Positions 16,693 through 25,290 of a stretch of DNA of 38,187 nt are shown piece after piece. The stretch covers positions 1-38,187 of the forward strand of contig DVGK01000155.1 of assembly GCA_018712785.1 (NCBI GenBank), given 5' to 3'. Both the position numbers and the translations under genes were made by a program. This stretch comes from Candidatus Choladousia intestinavium. GTDB taxonomy: Bacteria > Bacillota > Clostridia > Lachnospirales > Lachnospiraceae. The notes beneath the pieces were generated by a model. That model was given only the letters and a program-made list of their open reading frames with translations. It was not told where the DNA came from and ran no database searches. The stretch's first letter is position 1. Each line of letters begins with the position of its first letter.

Positions 16693-17280
16693 CTACGCCT
16701 TTCTGCTAAGCACAACGTCCTGCAGCCTTCTTTTTGGCACATAGTGGACGTCCTCATCATCCCGGTAATAATCCACAGAATCTCCGGGAGCCGCTTCTGT
16801 CAGCACAATTTTCTCATCCGGCTTCCCCACCGCCACAATCAGCACCGGCTCCAAATCCGGAGACAGCTCCAGCGTTTCTTTTATCGCGGCAGGTGAAAAA
16901 TTTCCAATCATACAGCCTCCCAGCCCCATTTCCACCGCCCGCAGCAGTATCGACTGAGCGGCGATTCCTACGTCCTTCTGAAATCTGGCCTTTGAATCTC
17001 CGAGAAGCATATCCTGACAGATTACAATAAAGGCCGCGGGATTCTTCCCCGGATGGGGCAGAGTCAGCTCCGGAAGGCCCCTGGCCCACTTGGTCAGAGC
17101 CTGAATCCGGTCCACCTCTTCCTGCTCCCAGGCCAGGTAGTATTTTAAGGGCTGCCGGTTTACGCTGGAAGCCGACAGCCTGGCGCAGTCCACCATATCC
17201 TCCAGTTCTTCTCTTGTCACCTTCCGGCCGGAATCATATCCCCGGTAGCTTCTGTTTTTTATAATCAAATCCTTCAGCAT
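16693..17280 (-). CDS. Nitroreductase family protein (FMN-dependent)
   Basis: A 195-residue nitroreductase-fold protein. RSYRGYD near the N-terminus is the family's FMN phosphate-binding segment. SASSVNRQPLKYYLA and the later GGCMIGNF are family motifs. Such enzymes reduce nitro, quinone or similar compounds with NAD(P)H, and the substrate cannot be predicted. I chose the ATG at 17280 because GGGAG lies nine bases upstream; the longer start at 17295 has no site. It overlaps the TudS/DUF523 stop by seven bases. Confidence 0.88.
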   Translation of the reverse strand: MLKDLIIKNRSYRGYDSGRKVTREELEDMVDCARLSASSVNRQPLKYYLAWEQEEVDRIQALTKWARGLPELTLPHPGKNPAAFIVICQDMLLGDSKARFQKDVGIAAQSILLRAVEMGLGGCMIGNFSPAAIKETLELSPDLEPVLIVAVGKPDEKIVLTEAAPGDSVDYYRDDEDVHYVPKRRLQDVVLSRKA

Positions 17281-17729
17281 GTCTCTTTCTCCCATCCTTT
17301 ATCTGCCAGAAACTCAATTTTCGATTCTCCGATTACCTGTATGCCGTGGCGCTTCAGCAGCGCTGCCGTAATTCCGTCCCCCGGAATCTTTTTCCCCGAA
17401 AAGGAACCGTCGTAGATGACGCCGCAGCCGCAGGAAGGGCTTCGCTCCTTCAGAACTGCCGCCTGGCAGCCAAAGAATTTTGCCAGCTTCAGGGTCTCTG
17501 CCGCGCCTTTTGTAAAATTCGCGGTAACCTCCTCCCCCAGCCGGTTGTAAACCTTCCCCTCCCGGATTTCCGCAGGCTCTCTTGGGGTGGAAAGCCCGCC
17601 GAAGACCTCGGGACATACCGGCACCAGACAATGCTTTTTCCGCAGCAGAGCCAGGGCTGAATTCCAGTTGTTTTCCCCATCGTATCTGCAGTTCATCCCC
17701 AGCAGGCAGGCACTTACCAAAATATTCAT
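17274..17729 (-). CDS. TudS/DUF523 family protein
   Basis: A 151-residue protein with the family's three conserved cysteines: SACLLG and NCRYDG near the N-terminus, and SPSCGCG in the middle. In characterised TudS enzymes the matching cysteines hold a [4Fe-4S] cluster that removes sulfur from thiouracil. PVCPEVFGGLSTPREPAEI is also typical. It is the first gene of the operon that runs through nitroreductase, two DNA glycosylases and a two-component system. Specific substrate unknown. Confidence 0.88.
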   Translation of the reverse strand: MNILVSACLLGMNCRYDGENNWNSALALLRKKHCLVPVCPEVFGGLSTPREPAEIREGKVYNRLGEEVTANFTKGAAETLKLAKFFGCQAAVLKERSPSCGCGVIYDGSFSGKKIPGDGITAALLKRHGIQVIGESKIEFLADKGWEKETC

Positions 17730-17749
17730 GTTCTTTCCTCTCCCGGATG

Positions 17750-17776
17750 GCAGGAAACCCGTTCCGGGACTCCTGC
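17750..17776. other. Symmetric hairpin upstream of the TudS/DUF523 gene
   Basis: GCAGGA / TCCTGC (17750-17755, 17771-17776) and CCCG / CGGG (17758-17761, 17765-17768) form two perfect stems, separated by a 2x2 internal loop and capped by three bases. It begins about 20 bases before the ATG, covering the region just upstream of the ribosome site. It could be an operator or a translational control element. Confidence 0.45.
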
Positions 17777-17842
17777 TGTCAAAATTTTTCTCTGAAAATC
17801 AAAAATAGAAATCTTCCTTAGTTTACAACACAATCTCTGTTT

Positions 17843-18712
17843 TTACAATAAATTTGTATCTCCCGGCAGGCGGAACCCCTCGCCGATCACATCGTTGGAT
17901 TCCACAATAATTACAAAGGCGTCTTCATCCAGCTCATGTACCTTCTGTTTAATATCGTACATTTCTTTATTATTACTGGCGCAGAGCACCACCTGCCGCT
18001 TCTCTCCGGTATAGCCTCCTACCCCTTTAAGAATCGTAGTCCCCCGGCCAATCTGCTCCTGAATCATCCCCGCTACTTTTTCAGGAGCAGAAGTAATAAT
18101 CATGGTCAGCTTTCCGTTCCGCATTCCATAAACAACTTTATCCAGGACCGCCGCGTTCAGGTAATTCATGACAACTCCGCAGATCAGCGCGTTCATGCTT
18201 CCCAGGAGCCAGCTGCCTGCCGCGATCACGGTGGTATCCATCACAAAAGAAATATTCCCCAGAGAAAAATGGGGGTGATGGGCCCGTATGGTCATCATAA
18301 TAAAGTCCACGCCCCCCGTGGATGAATTCCGAAGGAATACAATCCCATAGCCGATTCCGCACAGCACCCCTGCTGCCAGGGCAGCCAGAAGCATCTCACC
18401 CTGGTATACCGGAAACACCGGCCCCAGAAAATCCATAACCGCCGATGTGATTAAAATTGTTTTCAGCGAATTCAGATAGAACCGTTTTCCAAGAGTTCTG
18501 TAACAGAACAGCGCAATCGGAATATTCAGCACTACGTTCATCGTGCCGATGGGCGTTCCCAGAAGCTGGTACAGGATCATGGCGATTCCAGAAATGCCGG
18601 TCATGGGGAATCCGGCAGGAACCGCGAAGCTGTAAATCGCCGCCGTAAGGCAGAACCCGCTGGCCAAATCTATAAGAACATCCACACAAAGTCTCTTCAT
18701 TTTTGTCTTCAT
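17843..18712 (-). CDS. YitT family membrane protein (DUF2179)
   Basis: A 289-residue protein with five to six membrane helices in the first 200 residues, including the family motif GISGIAMI and STGGVDFI. A C-terminal cytoplasmic DUF2179 domain (about 210-285) has the pattern RGTTILKGVGGYTGEKRQVV. The function of the family is not established. The ATG at 18712 follows AAAGGAGG at good spacing; a GTG one codon earlier is possible. It has its own promoter, back to back with that of the next operon. Confidence 0.92.
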   Translation of the reverse strand: MKTKMKRLCVDVLIDLASGFCLTAAIYSFAVPAGFPMTGISGIAMILYQLLGTPIGTMNVVLNIPIALFCYRTLGKRFYLNSLKTILITSAVMDFLGPVFPVYQGEMLLAALAAGVLCGIGYGIVFLRNSSTGGVDFIMMTIRAHHPHFSLGNISFVMDTTVIAAGSWLLGSMNALICGVVMNYLNAAVLDKVVYGMRNGKLTMIITSAPEKVAGMIQEQIGRGTTILKGVGGYTGEKRQVVLCASNNKEMYDIKQKVHELDEDAFVIIVESNDVIGEGFRLPGDTNLL

Positions 18713-18751
18713 CACAGAAATCCTCCTTTCGCGAAGCCAAACTGCAACTTC

Positions 18752-18780
18752 ATCTTACCACAGCCCGGAGCTTTTGTCAG
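18752..18780 (-). promoter_or_regulatory. Promoter of the YitT gene
   Basis: Minus strand: CTGACA (18775-18780), 17 bases, TAAGAT (18752-18757). Both boxes match the sigma-A consensus at five of six and four to five of six positions. The leader is about 35 bases. Confidence 0.65.
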
Positions 18781-18786
18781 GGCTGG

Positions 18787-18841
18787 TTGAGAGTTCTTTT
18801 GGGTTATGCTATACTTCTATCAGAAATTTCAGAAATTCTGA
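18787..18841 (+). promoter_or_regulatory. Promoter and palindrome of the response regulator-kinase-ABC operon
   Basis: TTGAGA (18787-18792), 17 bases, TATACT (18810-18815) form a good sigma-A promoter. Only six bases separate its -35 from that of the divergent YitT promoter. Just past the expected start site, the 9-mer TCAGAAATT is repeated in tandem (18820-18837). The second copy is part of a perfect 13-bp palindrome TCAGAA-A-TTCTGA (18829-18841) that touches the ribosome site. It may be an autoregulatory operator. Confidence 0.6.
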
Positions 18842-18851
18842 GGTGCATCCT

Positions 18852-19529
18852 ATGAAAAAAATCGCGATCATTGAAGACGACCCGGGCCTGAACGCCGGGA
18901 TCGTCCTGGCCTTAAAATCCCAGCAGTTTCAGTTTTCTCAGTATTATTCCCTGGAAGAGGCAAAAGAAGTTCTGAAGCCTCCCTTTCCGGATCTCATTCT
19001 TCTGGATATCAATCTTCCGGACGGAAACGGCCTGGACTTCCTGCAAAAAATCCGTTCCCGTGCCTGTGTTCCGGTGATCATCATCACGGCCAATGACCAG
19101 GAAATGTCCCAGGTAACCGGTCTGGAGCTGGGAGCGGACGATTACATTGTCAAGCCCTTCAGCCTCATGGTTCTTCGGGCCAGGATTTCCAACGCCCTGA
19201 GAAAGAGCGGCTCCGCCCTCACGTTTTCCTCCGGAGATTTTCTTTTTGATTTTGAAAATATGCAGTTCTACAGGAAGGGCCAGCGGCTGGAGCTGAGCAA
19301 AACGGAGCAGCGGCTGCTGCGGCTTCTGGTGGAACACCGTGGAATGGTGGTGTCCAGAGAATTCCTCACGGACCGGATCTGGACCGACGGCGCGGAGTAT
19401 GTCGATGAAAATGCCCTTTCCGTAACCATAAAGCGTCTTCGGGATAAACTGGAGGAACAGCCTTCTGCCCCCAGATACATCCATACGGTCTACCGGCAGG
19501 GTTATATCTGGAAGGAAGAAGAGACATAA
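18852..19529 (+). CDS. OmpR-family response regulator of an ABC-transporter module
   Basis: A 225-residue regulator with receiver domain (Asp9/Asp10 pair, phospho-acceptor Asp52 in LLDINLP, KPF motif) and winged helix ending VYRQGYIW. I used the ATG at 18852 because GAGGTG lies upstream and the IIEDD motif then starts at the proper position. It is followed 11 bases later by its kinase, and then by an ABC ATPase and FtsX permease. This arrangement resembles peptide-sensing and detoxification modules of the Bce type. The likely target is the promoter region at 20387-20489. Confidence 0.93.
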   Translation: MKKIAIIEDDPGLNAGIVLALKSQQFQFSQYYSLEEAKEVLKPPFPDLILLDINLPDGNGLDFLQKIRSRACVPVIIITANDQEMSQVTGLELGADDYIVKPFSLMVLRARISNALRKSGSALTFSSGDFLFDFENMQFYRKGQRLELSKTEQRLLRLLVEHRGMVVSREFLTDRIWTDGAEYVDENALSVTIKRLRDKLEEQPSAPRYIHTVYRQGYIWKEEET

Positions 19530-19540
19530 AGGAGAATGAA

Positions 19541-20386
19541 ATGGCTTTCTGGAACCACGAAAAAATATCTTACGAAAAACTGAATCAAATGGTAGATGAG
19601 GCCATGGACGGCTCTTTTTCGGAGGAAAACTACACAGAAAGCGAGCTTTCCAAGCTGGAAAGCAAATGGGCCCGCTTTCTGGCCTCCTCCAGCCTCGCCG
19701 GCCGCCAGCTTCAGGAAGAAAAGGAAAAAATCCAGGAGCTGATCACGGATATCTCCCACCAGACCAAAACTCCCCTTTCCGGTATCCTGCTGTATACACA
19801 GCTTCTTCAGGAGGAAGAGCTGCCCCCTTCTGCCCTTCCTCTGGTGCAGGAAATCGCCAGACAGGCCAGGAGACTGGATTTTCTCATTCATGCCCTGGTA
19901 AAGACCTCCCGGCTGGAAACGGGAGTTTTTCAGCTTGCGCCCGTACGGCAGCTCTTATTTCCCCTTCTTTCCGAAGCCAGGGATGAGCTGGCTTCCAGGG
20001 CGGCGTTAAAGGAAATTGAAATTCTTCTGCCCGATTCTTCCGGGGAAGCCGCCTGCTTCGACCTGAAATGGACGAAAGAGGCTCTGTGCAACCTTCTGGA
20101 CAACGCAATCAAATACAGCCCGAAGGGCAGCCGGATCACTCTGTCCCTCCGCTCCTTTGAAATGTTCTGCGCCATCGACGTTTCGGACGAGGGCACGGGG
20201 ATTTCCCAGGAGGAGCTTCCAAAGCTTTACGGCCGCTTTTCCCGGGGAAAGGCAGCCGCCGGGACGGAGGGCGTGGGAATCGGCCTCTATCTCTCCCGTG
20301 AAATTCTCTCCCGTCAGGGAGGCTATCTGACAGCCGAATCCAACTCAGGCTGCGGAAGCACCTTCTCTATGTTTCTTCCAAAGTAA
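19541..20386 (+). CDS. Soluble sensor histidine kinase
   Basis: A 281-residue kinase with no hydrophobic segment anywhere, so it should be cytoplasmic. A charged helical N-terminus (about 10-68) leads to an H-box of the HQTKTP type (His73 in ISHQTKTPLSG). The N-box is NLLDNAIKYSP, and the G-boxes are DEGTGI and GVGIGLYLS. Bce-like kinases normally have two helices and no sensor domain; this one lacks even those. It may depend on the neighbouring FtsX permease to sense its signal. AAAGGAG precedes the ATG. Confidence 0.93.
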   Translation: MAFWNHEKISYEKLNQMVDEAMDGSFSEENYTESELSKLESKWARFLASSSLAGRQLQEEKEKIQELITDISHQTKTPLSGILLYTQLLQEEELPPSALPLVQEIARQARRLDFLIHALVKTSRLETGVFQLAPVRQLLFPLLSEARDELASRAALKEIEILLPDSSGEAACFDLKWTKEALCNLLDNAIKYSPKGSRITLSLRSFEMFCAIDVSDEGTGISQEELPKLYGRFSRGKAAAGTEGVGIGLYLSREILSRQGGYLTAESNSGCGSTFSMFLPK

Positions 20387-20489
20387 GATCCGCCGCCCCC
20401 AATTCTTTCAGAACTGTTAGATTTCGGAAAGAGCCGGGAAAGATTTCTCTGATATCATAATTCCATAAAGCAAAAAGAAGGAGGATATT
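20387..20489 (+). promoter_or_regulatory. Probable regulated promoter of the ABC transporter genes
   Basis: This gap between kinase and transporter genes holds an AT-rich ATATCATAATT (possible -10 CATAAT) without a good -35, as expected of an activated promoter. TTTCAGAA (20406-20413) repeats a motif found in the palindromic region at 18820-18841. GGAGG precedes the transporter ATG. The reading is tentative. Confidence 0.35.
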
Positions 20490-21173
20490 ATGGAAATCTT
20501 AAAAACCATTGATTTAAAAAAATACTATGGACAGAAGCCGAATGTGGTCCGCGCCCTGGACGGCGTCAGCTTAAGCGTCCTCCCCGGGGAATTTCTGGCC
20601 GTGGTAGGAACCAGCGGCAGCGGGAAATCCACTCTGCTTCATATGCTGGGGGGACTGGACCGTCCCACATCCGGCAAAGTATTTGTGGAAGGAAAGGACA
20701 TCTTTTCTCTGAAAAACGATGCTCTGACCATCTTCCGCCGCCGGAAGATCGGCTTTGTCTTCCAGTCCTATAACCTGATCCCGGTGCTGAACGTATATGA
20801 AAATATTGTTCTTCCCCTGGAGCTGGACGGAAACCGCGTTGACCGGAAATATATCGACCGGGTCATCCAGACTCTGGGACTTTCAGACCGGAAAGAAAGC
20901 CTCCCAAGCCAGCTTTCCGGAGGCCAGCAGCAGAGAGTGGCCATCGCCAGGGCCCTGGCCTCCAAGCCTGCCATTATCCTGGCAGATGAGCCCACGGGAA
21001 ATCTGGACTCCAAAACCAGCCTGGATGTGCTTAGCCTTCTCAAAATCAGCAGCCAGCAGTTTAAGCAGACCATTGTGATGATTACGCACAACGAGAGCAT
21101 TGCCCAGATGGCGGACCGGGTCATCCGGATCGAGGACGGAAAAATTGCGGGAGGCGGTGAGGAAAATGCGTAG
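20490..21173 (+). CDS. ABC transporter ATPase (MacB/Bce-like)
   Basis: A 227-residue ATPase with Walker [10 protein letters not shown] (about 39-47), Q-loop FQSYNL, signature [15 protein letters not shown] and Walker [13 protein letters not shown]. This is the LolD/MacB/Bce subfamily that works with FtsX-type permeases, usually for export or removal of peptides and antibiotics. Its stop overlaps the permease ATG by eight bases. Confidence 0.95.
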   Translation: MEILKTIDLKKYYGQKPNVVRALDGVSLSVLPGEFLAVVGTSGSGKSTLLHMLGGLDRPTSGKVFVEGKDIFSLKNDALTIFRRRKIGFVFQSYNLIPVLNVYENIVLPLELDGNRVDRKYIDRVIQTLGLSDRKESLPSQLSGGQQQRVAIARALASKPAIILADEPTGNLDSKTSLDVLSLLKISSQQFKQTIVMITHNESIAQMADRVIRIEDGKIAGGGEENA

Positions 21174-23715
21174 AGTAAAAAACAGACGGATCATCCGCCT
21201 TCTCTCCCTGCGGCTTCTGAAGGCACGGAAGTGGAAGAACCTGATCGCCATCCTGGCCATTCTCCTGACCACCGGCATGTTTACCTCCGTTCTGACCATT
21301 GGGGCCAGCATGATCCAGCTTTCCCAGGAGAGCGCCATGCGCCAGGTAGGCGGAAGCGCCATGGCCGGTTTAAAGTATCTTCTGCCAAAGGACTATGAAA
21401 CCCTCAAAGAGGATGACTCCCTTTTAGATGTCTCCTACCGGATCCTCGCCGGGGAGCTTGCCAATGAAGAGCTGCGGGAGCTCCGGGCGGAAGTATGCTA
21501 CGCCCAGGATAAAGACGCCCAGCTTACCTTCGCCTATCCCCAGGAAGGGCGGATGCCGCAGGAACGCCTGGAGGTGGCTGCCAGCGATCTGACTCTGGAG
21601 GCCCTGGGCGTCCCCTGTGAAATCGGCGCTTCTGTGCCTCTTACGATCCGGGTGGGAGATAAAACTTATTCCGAGACCTTCACGCTCTGCGGATATTGGG
21701 ATGGAGATGAGGTATCCATGGCTCAGATGTGCTGGATCTCCAGGGCATACTGCGATGAGATCGCTCCCACGCCGCAGGGCTCCTATTACGATTCTTCGGT
21801 GGGCGCCTGGGAAGTGGCCGGCTACTGGATGGTGGATTTTAATTTTAAGAGCAGCTTTGACATAGAACAGCAGCTTCTGGATACCATGGAGCGAAACGGC
21901 TTCGACCCGGAGGTGGTTTCCTACGGCGTCAACTGGGCCTATCTGGATTCCAGCATCGATCTTTCCACCATCGTTCTCTATTCCCTGGTGCTTCTTATTA
22001 TCCTGATGGCAGGCTACCTGATTATTTACAATATTTTCTATATTACCGTAACCTCGGACATCCACAGCTACGGACTGCTGAAAACCATCGGAACCACAGG
22101 AAAACAGCTTCGCGGGCTGGTTTACCGTCAGGCCTTCCTTTTATCTGTTTTTGGAATCCCTCTGGGACTGGCCGCAGGCTTTGGCGCCGGAAAGCTTCTG
22201 CTTCCTTTCCTCCTGCGGATTGTCACCATCAGCGGCGCCTCTCCGGATCTTTCTACCGGTCTTTCTCCCCTGGTTTTTACGGGAGCGGTTCTCTTTACGC
22301 TGCTGACTGTGTGGATCAGCTGTCTGCGGCCCTGCCGCATCGCCACAAAGGTATCTGCCACAGAAGCCCTGCGGTACAGCGGCCAGATCCGCATAAGCAG
22401 GAAAAAGACAAAGCGGACCCGGAAGACTACCATGCTTTCTATGGCATGGTCCAATCTGGGCCGCTCCAGGAAGAAAACCTCCGTGGTTATCCTCTCCCTG
22501 TCCCTTTCCCTGCTGCTGGTGAATATCCTGTACACCGCTGTCCGGGGCATGGACGCGGATAAATTCATCCAGAATTCCATTGTGGGAGACTTTCAGGTAA
22601 TGGATCTCAGTGTCCACAACCTTTCCGTCCTGGAAGGAAGGAACTTAAGCACCATCACACCGGCTGTCCGTGAAGAGCTTTCCGCCCTCCCGGGGGTGGA
22701 ATCCATCAGCAATGTTTACTATACTCCGGATATCCTGGCCCTGGATGAAACCGGATACGAAAATGCTCTGAAAATCCTGGAATCTTTTTCCGATGATCCT
22801 TACGTAACAGAAAACGACACAGCTCCCATTCTGGAAGATCATGAGCTCTGGGTAGATGTATATGGAATCGATGACTTCTGCCTTCAGCACGTAACGCCTG
22901 TTATGGGAACCATTGACGCTGAGAAGTTCGCCACAGGGGACTATGTGATCCTGGATACCTACTGGCAGGCCGATGAAGATTATGAGAAAGGGATCTTCTA
23001 CCATCCCGGCGATACGATTACGTATACCTTCCCGGACGGAACCGAAAAAACGTATGAGGTCATGGCTCTGGGTGAACTGGGATACGCCCTCTCCACTCAG
23101 ACCTACGGTCTCTTCACTGCCTCCATGCTGATTCCGGAAGCGGATTATACCGCCCACATCAGCGATTCCGCCATGATCACCGTGCTACACGTACCGGATG
23201 AATCTGTGGCGGCCGTCACAGACTCTCTGGAGGATTTTACTCTGAATCTGCACCCGGATCTGAAATACGTTTCCCGGCAGACGTACCTGGATCAATTTGA
23301 CACCTTTCTCACCACCTTCGTGGTGGTAGGCGGCGCCCTCTGCTTCGTCCTGGCTTTCATCGGCATCCTGAATTTCTTCAATTCCATCATCACTATGATC
23401 CTGGAACAGAAGCAGGAGTTCGCCATGATGGAGGCGGTGGGCATGACCGGCAGTCAGCTCATGGGGATGCTGCGTTGGGAGGGGATTCTGCACACGCTGC
23501 TGTCCGTCCTTTTTTCCGGCGTATTCGGAAGCCTGGTTACGTATCTTCTGATTTCCCTGGTAGTCTCAGAGATCTGGTTCTTCACGTACCATTTTACGGT
23601 TCTGCCGATCCTGGTGTGTACTCCCTTCCTGCTGCTGATCACCTGCCTGATTCCGGCGCTCGCATACCGCCGTCTCTGCCGGGACAGCATTATTGAAAGG
23701 CTGCGGGTGGAATAA
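21166..23715 (+). CDS. FtsX-like ABC permease
   Basis: An 849-residue permease with two FtsX units. Helix 1 is at about 24-47, followed by a large extracytoplasmic domain (about 50-265) and three helices up to about 400. A second such unit starts near 440 with another extracytoplasmic domain (about 465-720) and three final helices, giving about eight in all. The start at 21166 overlaps the ATPase gene and follows GAGG; the longer upstream frame is a shadow of the ATPase gene. Its role is probably resistance to, or sensing of, an antimicrobial compound together with the upstream regulator and kinase. The substrate is not visible. Confidence 0.92.
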   Translation: MRRVKNRRIIRLLSLRLLKARKWKNLIAILAILLTTGMFTSVLTIGASMIQLSQESAMRQVGGSAMAGLKYLLPKDYETLKEDDSLLDVSYRILAGELANEELRELRAEVCYAQDKDAQLTFAYPQEGRMPQERLEVAASDLTLEALGVPCEIGASVPLTIRVGDKTYSETFTLCGYWDGDEVSMAQMCWISRAYCDEIAPTPQGSYYDSSVGAWEVAGYWMVDFNFKSSFDIEQQLLDTMERNGFDPEVVSYGVNWAYLDSSIDLSTIVLYSLVLLIILMAGYLIIYNIFYITVTSDIHSYGLLKTIGTTGKQLRGLVYRQAFLLSVFGIPLGLAAGFGAGKLLLPFLLRIVTISGASPDLSTGLSPLVFTGAVLFTLLTVWISCLRPCRIATKVSATEALRYSGQIRISRKKTKRTRKTTMLSMAWSNLGRSRKKTSVVILSLSLSLLLVNILYTAVRGMDADKFIQNSIVGDFQVMDLSVHNLSVLEGRNLSTITPAVREELSALPGVESISNVYYTPDILALDETGYENALKILESFSDDPYVTENDTAPILEDHELWVDVYGIDDFCLQHVTPVMGTIDAEKFATGDYVILDTYWQADEDYEKGIFYHPGDTITYTFPDGTEKTYEVMALGELGYALSTQTYGLFTASMLIPEADYTAHISDSAMITVLHVPDESVAAVTDSLEDFTLNLHPDLKYVSRQTYLDQFDTFLTTFVVVGGALCFVLAFIGILNFFNSIITMILEQKQEFAMMEAVGMTGSQLMGMLRWEGILHTLLSVLFSGVFGSLVTYLLISLVVSEIWFFTYHFTVLPILVCTPFLLLITCLIPALAYRRLCRDSIIERLRVE

Positions 23716-23741
23716 GCCAAAACCTGAAAAGGAAAAAATGC

Positions 23742-23788
23742 AAGAAAAATGCGGAGGCTTACGATCTCTTCGGCGTAATCCCCCGCAT
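23742..23788. terminator. Terminator between the converging permease and decarboxylase operons
   Basis: ATGCGG (23749-23754) pairs with CCGCAT (23783-23788), and GG-TTACG with CGTAA-CC continues the stem inward with single mismatches. On the minus strand TTTTTCTT follows immediately, so it is a clear terminator for the small OadG-like gene. It begins 34 bases after the permease stop and may also stop plus-strand transcripts, although its T-run there is 10 bases away. Confidence 0.8.
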
Positions 23789-23801
23789 AAAGCTTCTGTT
23801 T

Positions 23802-23921
23802 TTATTTTGAGCTGATCTTACTTAAAATCCACACAACCAGCATAATCAGAATAGTGGCCGCGAAAATTCCCACCATTCCTTTCCACATAATTTCCAATGC
23901 CATTAAAACATTCTCTGTCAT
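23802..23921 (-). CDS. Tiny OadG-like subunit of a Na+-translocating decarboxylase
   Basis: A 39-residue protein, MTENVLMALEIMWKGMVGIF followed by a hydrophobic helix (about residues 15-33) and a short polar end. GGAGG lies six bases before the ATG. It directly follows the beta-subunit gene and precedes a terminator. The size, single helix and place match the OadG-related small subunits that anchor the carboxyltransferase to the beta pump. It is much shorter than classical OadG and has no His-rich tail. Confidence 0.75.
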   Translation of the reverse strand: MTENVLMALEIMWKGMVGIFAATILIMLVVWILSKISSK

Positions 23922-23966
23922 AGCCGTCCTCCTGACTCTTCGATGCGTATTGCTCTGCTTCAGCTT

Positions 23967-25103
23967 TTATAAGAAAGAGGTCACCAGATTGATCACCATA
24001 CCTCCTGCGATTACAGAGGCGATCTGTCCGGATACGTTGGCTCCTGCCGCATGCATCAGCAGAATGTTCTGGGGATCTTCCTTCAGAGCCATCTTCTGGA
24101 TTACACGGGAGGACATGGGGAACGCTGAGATTCCGGCACCTCCTACCATAGGATTGATCTTCTCCTTGGAGAAAAGATTGATAAACTTTGCCAAAAGGAC
24201 ACCGCCGATGGTATCAAACACAAAGGCAAAGAGACCGATCACCATAATGAGAATCGTGTCTACCGCTACGAAGGATTCCGCCTGCATGCTGAAAGCGATG
24301 GTAATACCCAGCAGCAGCGTGATCAGATTGGAAAGCATATTCTGAGCCGCGTCGGACAGCGTATTCAGCACGCCGCACTCACGGATCAGGTTTCCGAACA
24401 TCAGAAAGCCTACCAGAGCCACAGAGGTAGGAGCAATCAGTCCTACAATGAAAGTAACGCAGATGGGGAACGCGATCCTTACCGCCTTGCTCACAGATGA
24501 GGGCTCATACTTCATCCGGATCATACGCTCCTTCTTCGTGGTAACCAGCCGGATGGCAAAGGGCTGGATAATCGGTACCAGGGCCATATAAGAGTAAGCC
24601 GCGACAGCAATGGCTCCCACATAATTGGAATCCAGAATCTGGGAAACCAGAATGGAGGTAGGGCCGTCCGCCGCGCCAATGATTCCGATGGAGGCCGCGT
24701 CCTGGATATTGAAGCCCAGGAGAACTGCCAGCAGAATCGCCGCGAAAATACCGAACTGCGCGCCTGCTCCGAACAGGAACATCTTCGGGTTTGACAAAAG
24801 AGGCCCGAAGTCAATCATCGCTCCGATTCCGATAAACAGCAGGATGGGCATCGCCTCCGAGGCATCGATCCCTGTCTCAAAGAGCCACTGAATAATACCG
24901 TGTGTCTCACCTACTCCGTTCAGTACCTGATCCAGCACGCCGGTGGAGGGAAGGTTTACAAGAATTGCCCCAAAGCCCATGGGGAGAAGCAGGGAAGGCT
25001 CATAATCCTTCTTAATCGCAAGCCAGATCAGAACAATACCGATCACATACATTACCACATGCTTCCAGGTCAGCGCCAGAAAGCCTTCAACAAGAAATTC
25101 CAT
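23967..25103 (-). CDS. Na+-translocating decarboxylase beta subunit (OadB/GcdB/MmdB family)
   Basis: A 378-residue integral membrane protein, the Na+ pump of biotin-dependent decarboxylases (oxaloacetate, glutaconyl-CoA or methylmalonyl-CoA). ILLFIGIGAMIDFGPLLSNP, GAADGPTSI with the conserved Asp, and the ending VGGAGISAFPMSSRVIQ are family signatures. About nine to ten helices are visible. I used the ATG at 25103 with AAAGGAG upstream; earlier in-frame ATGs lie in the leader. Neither the alpha carboxyltransferase nor the biotin carrier is encoded here, so the substrate cannot be told. A long leader with a strong inverted repeat precedes it. Confidence 0.93.
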   Translation of the reverse strand: MEFLVEGFLALTWKHVVMYVIGIVLIWLAIKKDYEPSLLLPMGFGAILVNLPSTGVLDQVLNGVGETHGIIQWLFETGIDASEAMPILLFIGIGAMIDFGPLLSNPKMFLFGAGAQFGIFAAILLAVLLGFNIQDAASIGIIGAADGPTSILVSQILDSNYVGAIAVAAYSYMALVPIIQPFAIRLVTTKKERMIRMKYEPSSVSKAVRIAFPICVTFIVGLIAPTSVALVGFLMFGNLIRECGVLNTLSDAAQNMLSNLITLLLGITIAFSMQAESFVAVDTILIMVIGLFAFVFDTIGGVLLAKFINLFSKEKINPMVGGAGISAFPMSSRVIQKMALKEDPQNILLMHAAGANVSGQIASVIAGGMVINLVTSFL

Positions 25104-25149
25104 GTTTTTCTCCTTTCTTTTGCACAGAGCTTCTCTCCTTATGTCCTTC

Positions 25150-25245
25150 TTATGCAAAATTTTCTTTTACATAAAATGGGCTTTTACTACAGCCCCTGCC
25201 GCTGTAGTAAAAGTCTCGTTTTTCTGCCGTCTGCACCTTTTTCAT
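25150..25245 (-). other. Leader with possible 31-codon peptide and inverted repeat before the decarboxylase gene
   Basis: The roughly 180-base leader contains a frame MKKVQTAEKRDFYYSG... of 31 codons and a 13-bp perfect inverted repeat, CTTTTACTACAGC (25181-25193) with GCTGTAGTAAAAG (25201-25213). The repeat has T-rich outer ends on the 5' side and A-rich on the 3' side, the reverse of a terminator. It fits a regulatory hairpin or an operator better. The frame has no good ribosome site, and its status as a real peptide is doubtful. Confidence 0.4.
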
Positions 25246-25290
25246 GACTGCACTCTAGCTGGAAATATCTCTGTAAGTCAAATTTCCCTT

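Noticed and set aside
15868-16896. Plus-strand frames opposite the glycosylase and nitroreductase genes
   Set aside because: Both underlying minus-strand genes have complete catalytic motifs. The plus frames are compositional shadows.
21100-21165. Longer N-terminus for the FtsX permease
   Set aside because: These 22 codons lie in the ABC ATPase gene in another frame. The ATG at 21166 has a GAGG ribosome site and gives the expected basic start.
22128-23157. Minus-strand frames of 150-170 codons within the FtsX permease gene
   Set aside because: They are antisense to an intact permease frame and show no family motifs or ribosome sites.
25181-25213. Inverted repeat as a BlaI/MecI/CopY operator
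   Set aside because: Half-sites TACTACA and TGTAGTA match in sequence, but they are 11 bases apart rather than adjacent. No such regulator gene is nearby.
25181-25213. Inverted repeat as an intrinsic terminator
   Set aside because: The stem begins with CTTTT and ends with AAAAG. A terminator would have the A-run before and the T-run after. The minus strand has no T-run following it.
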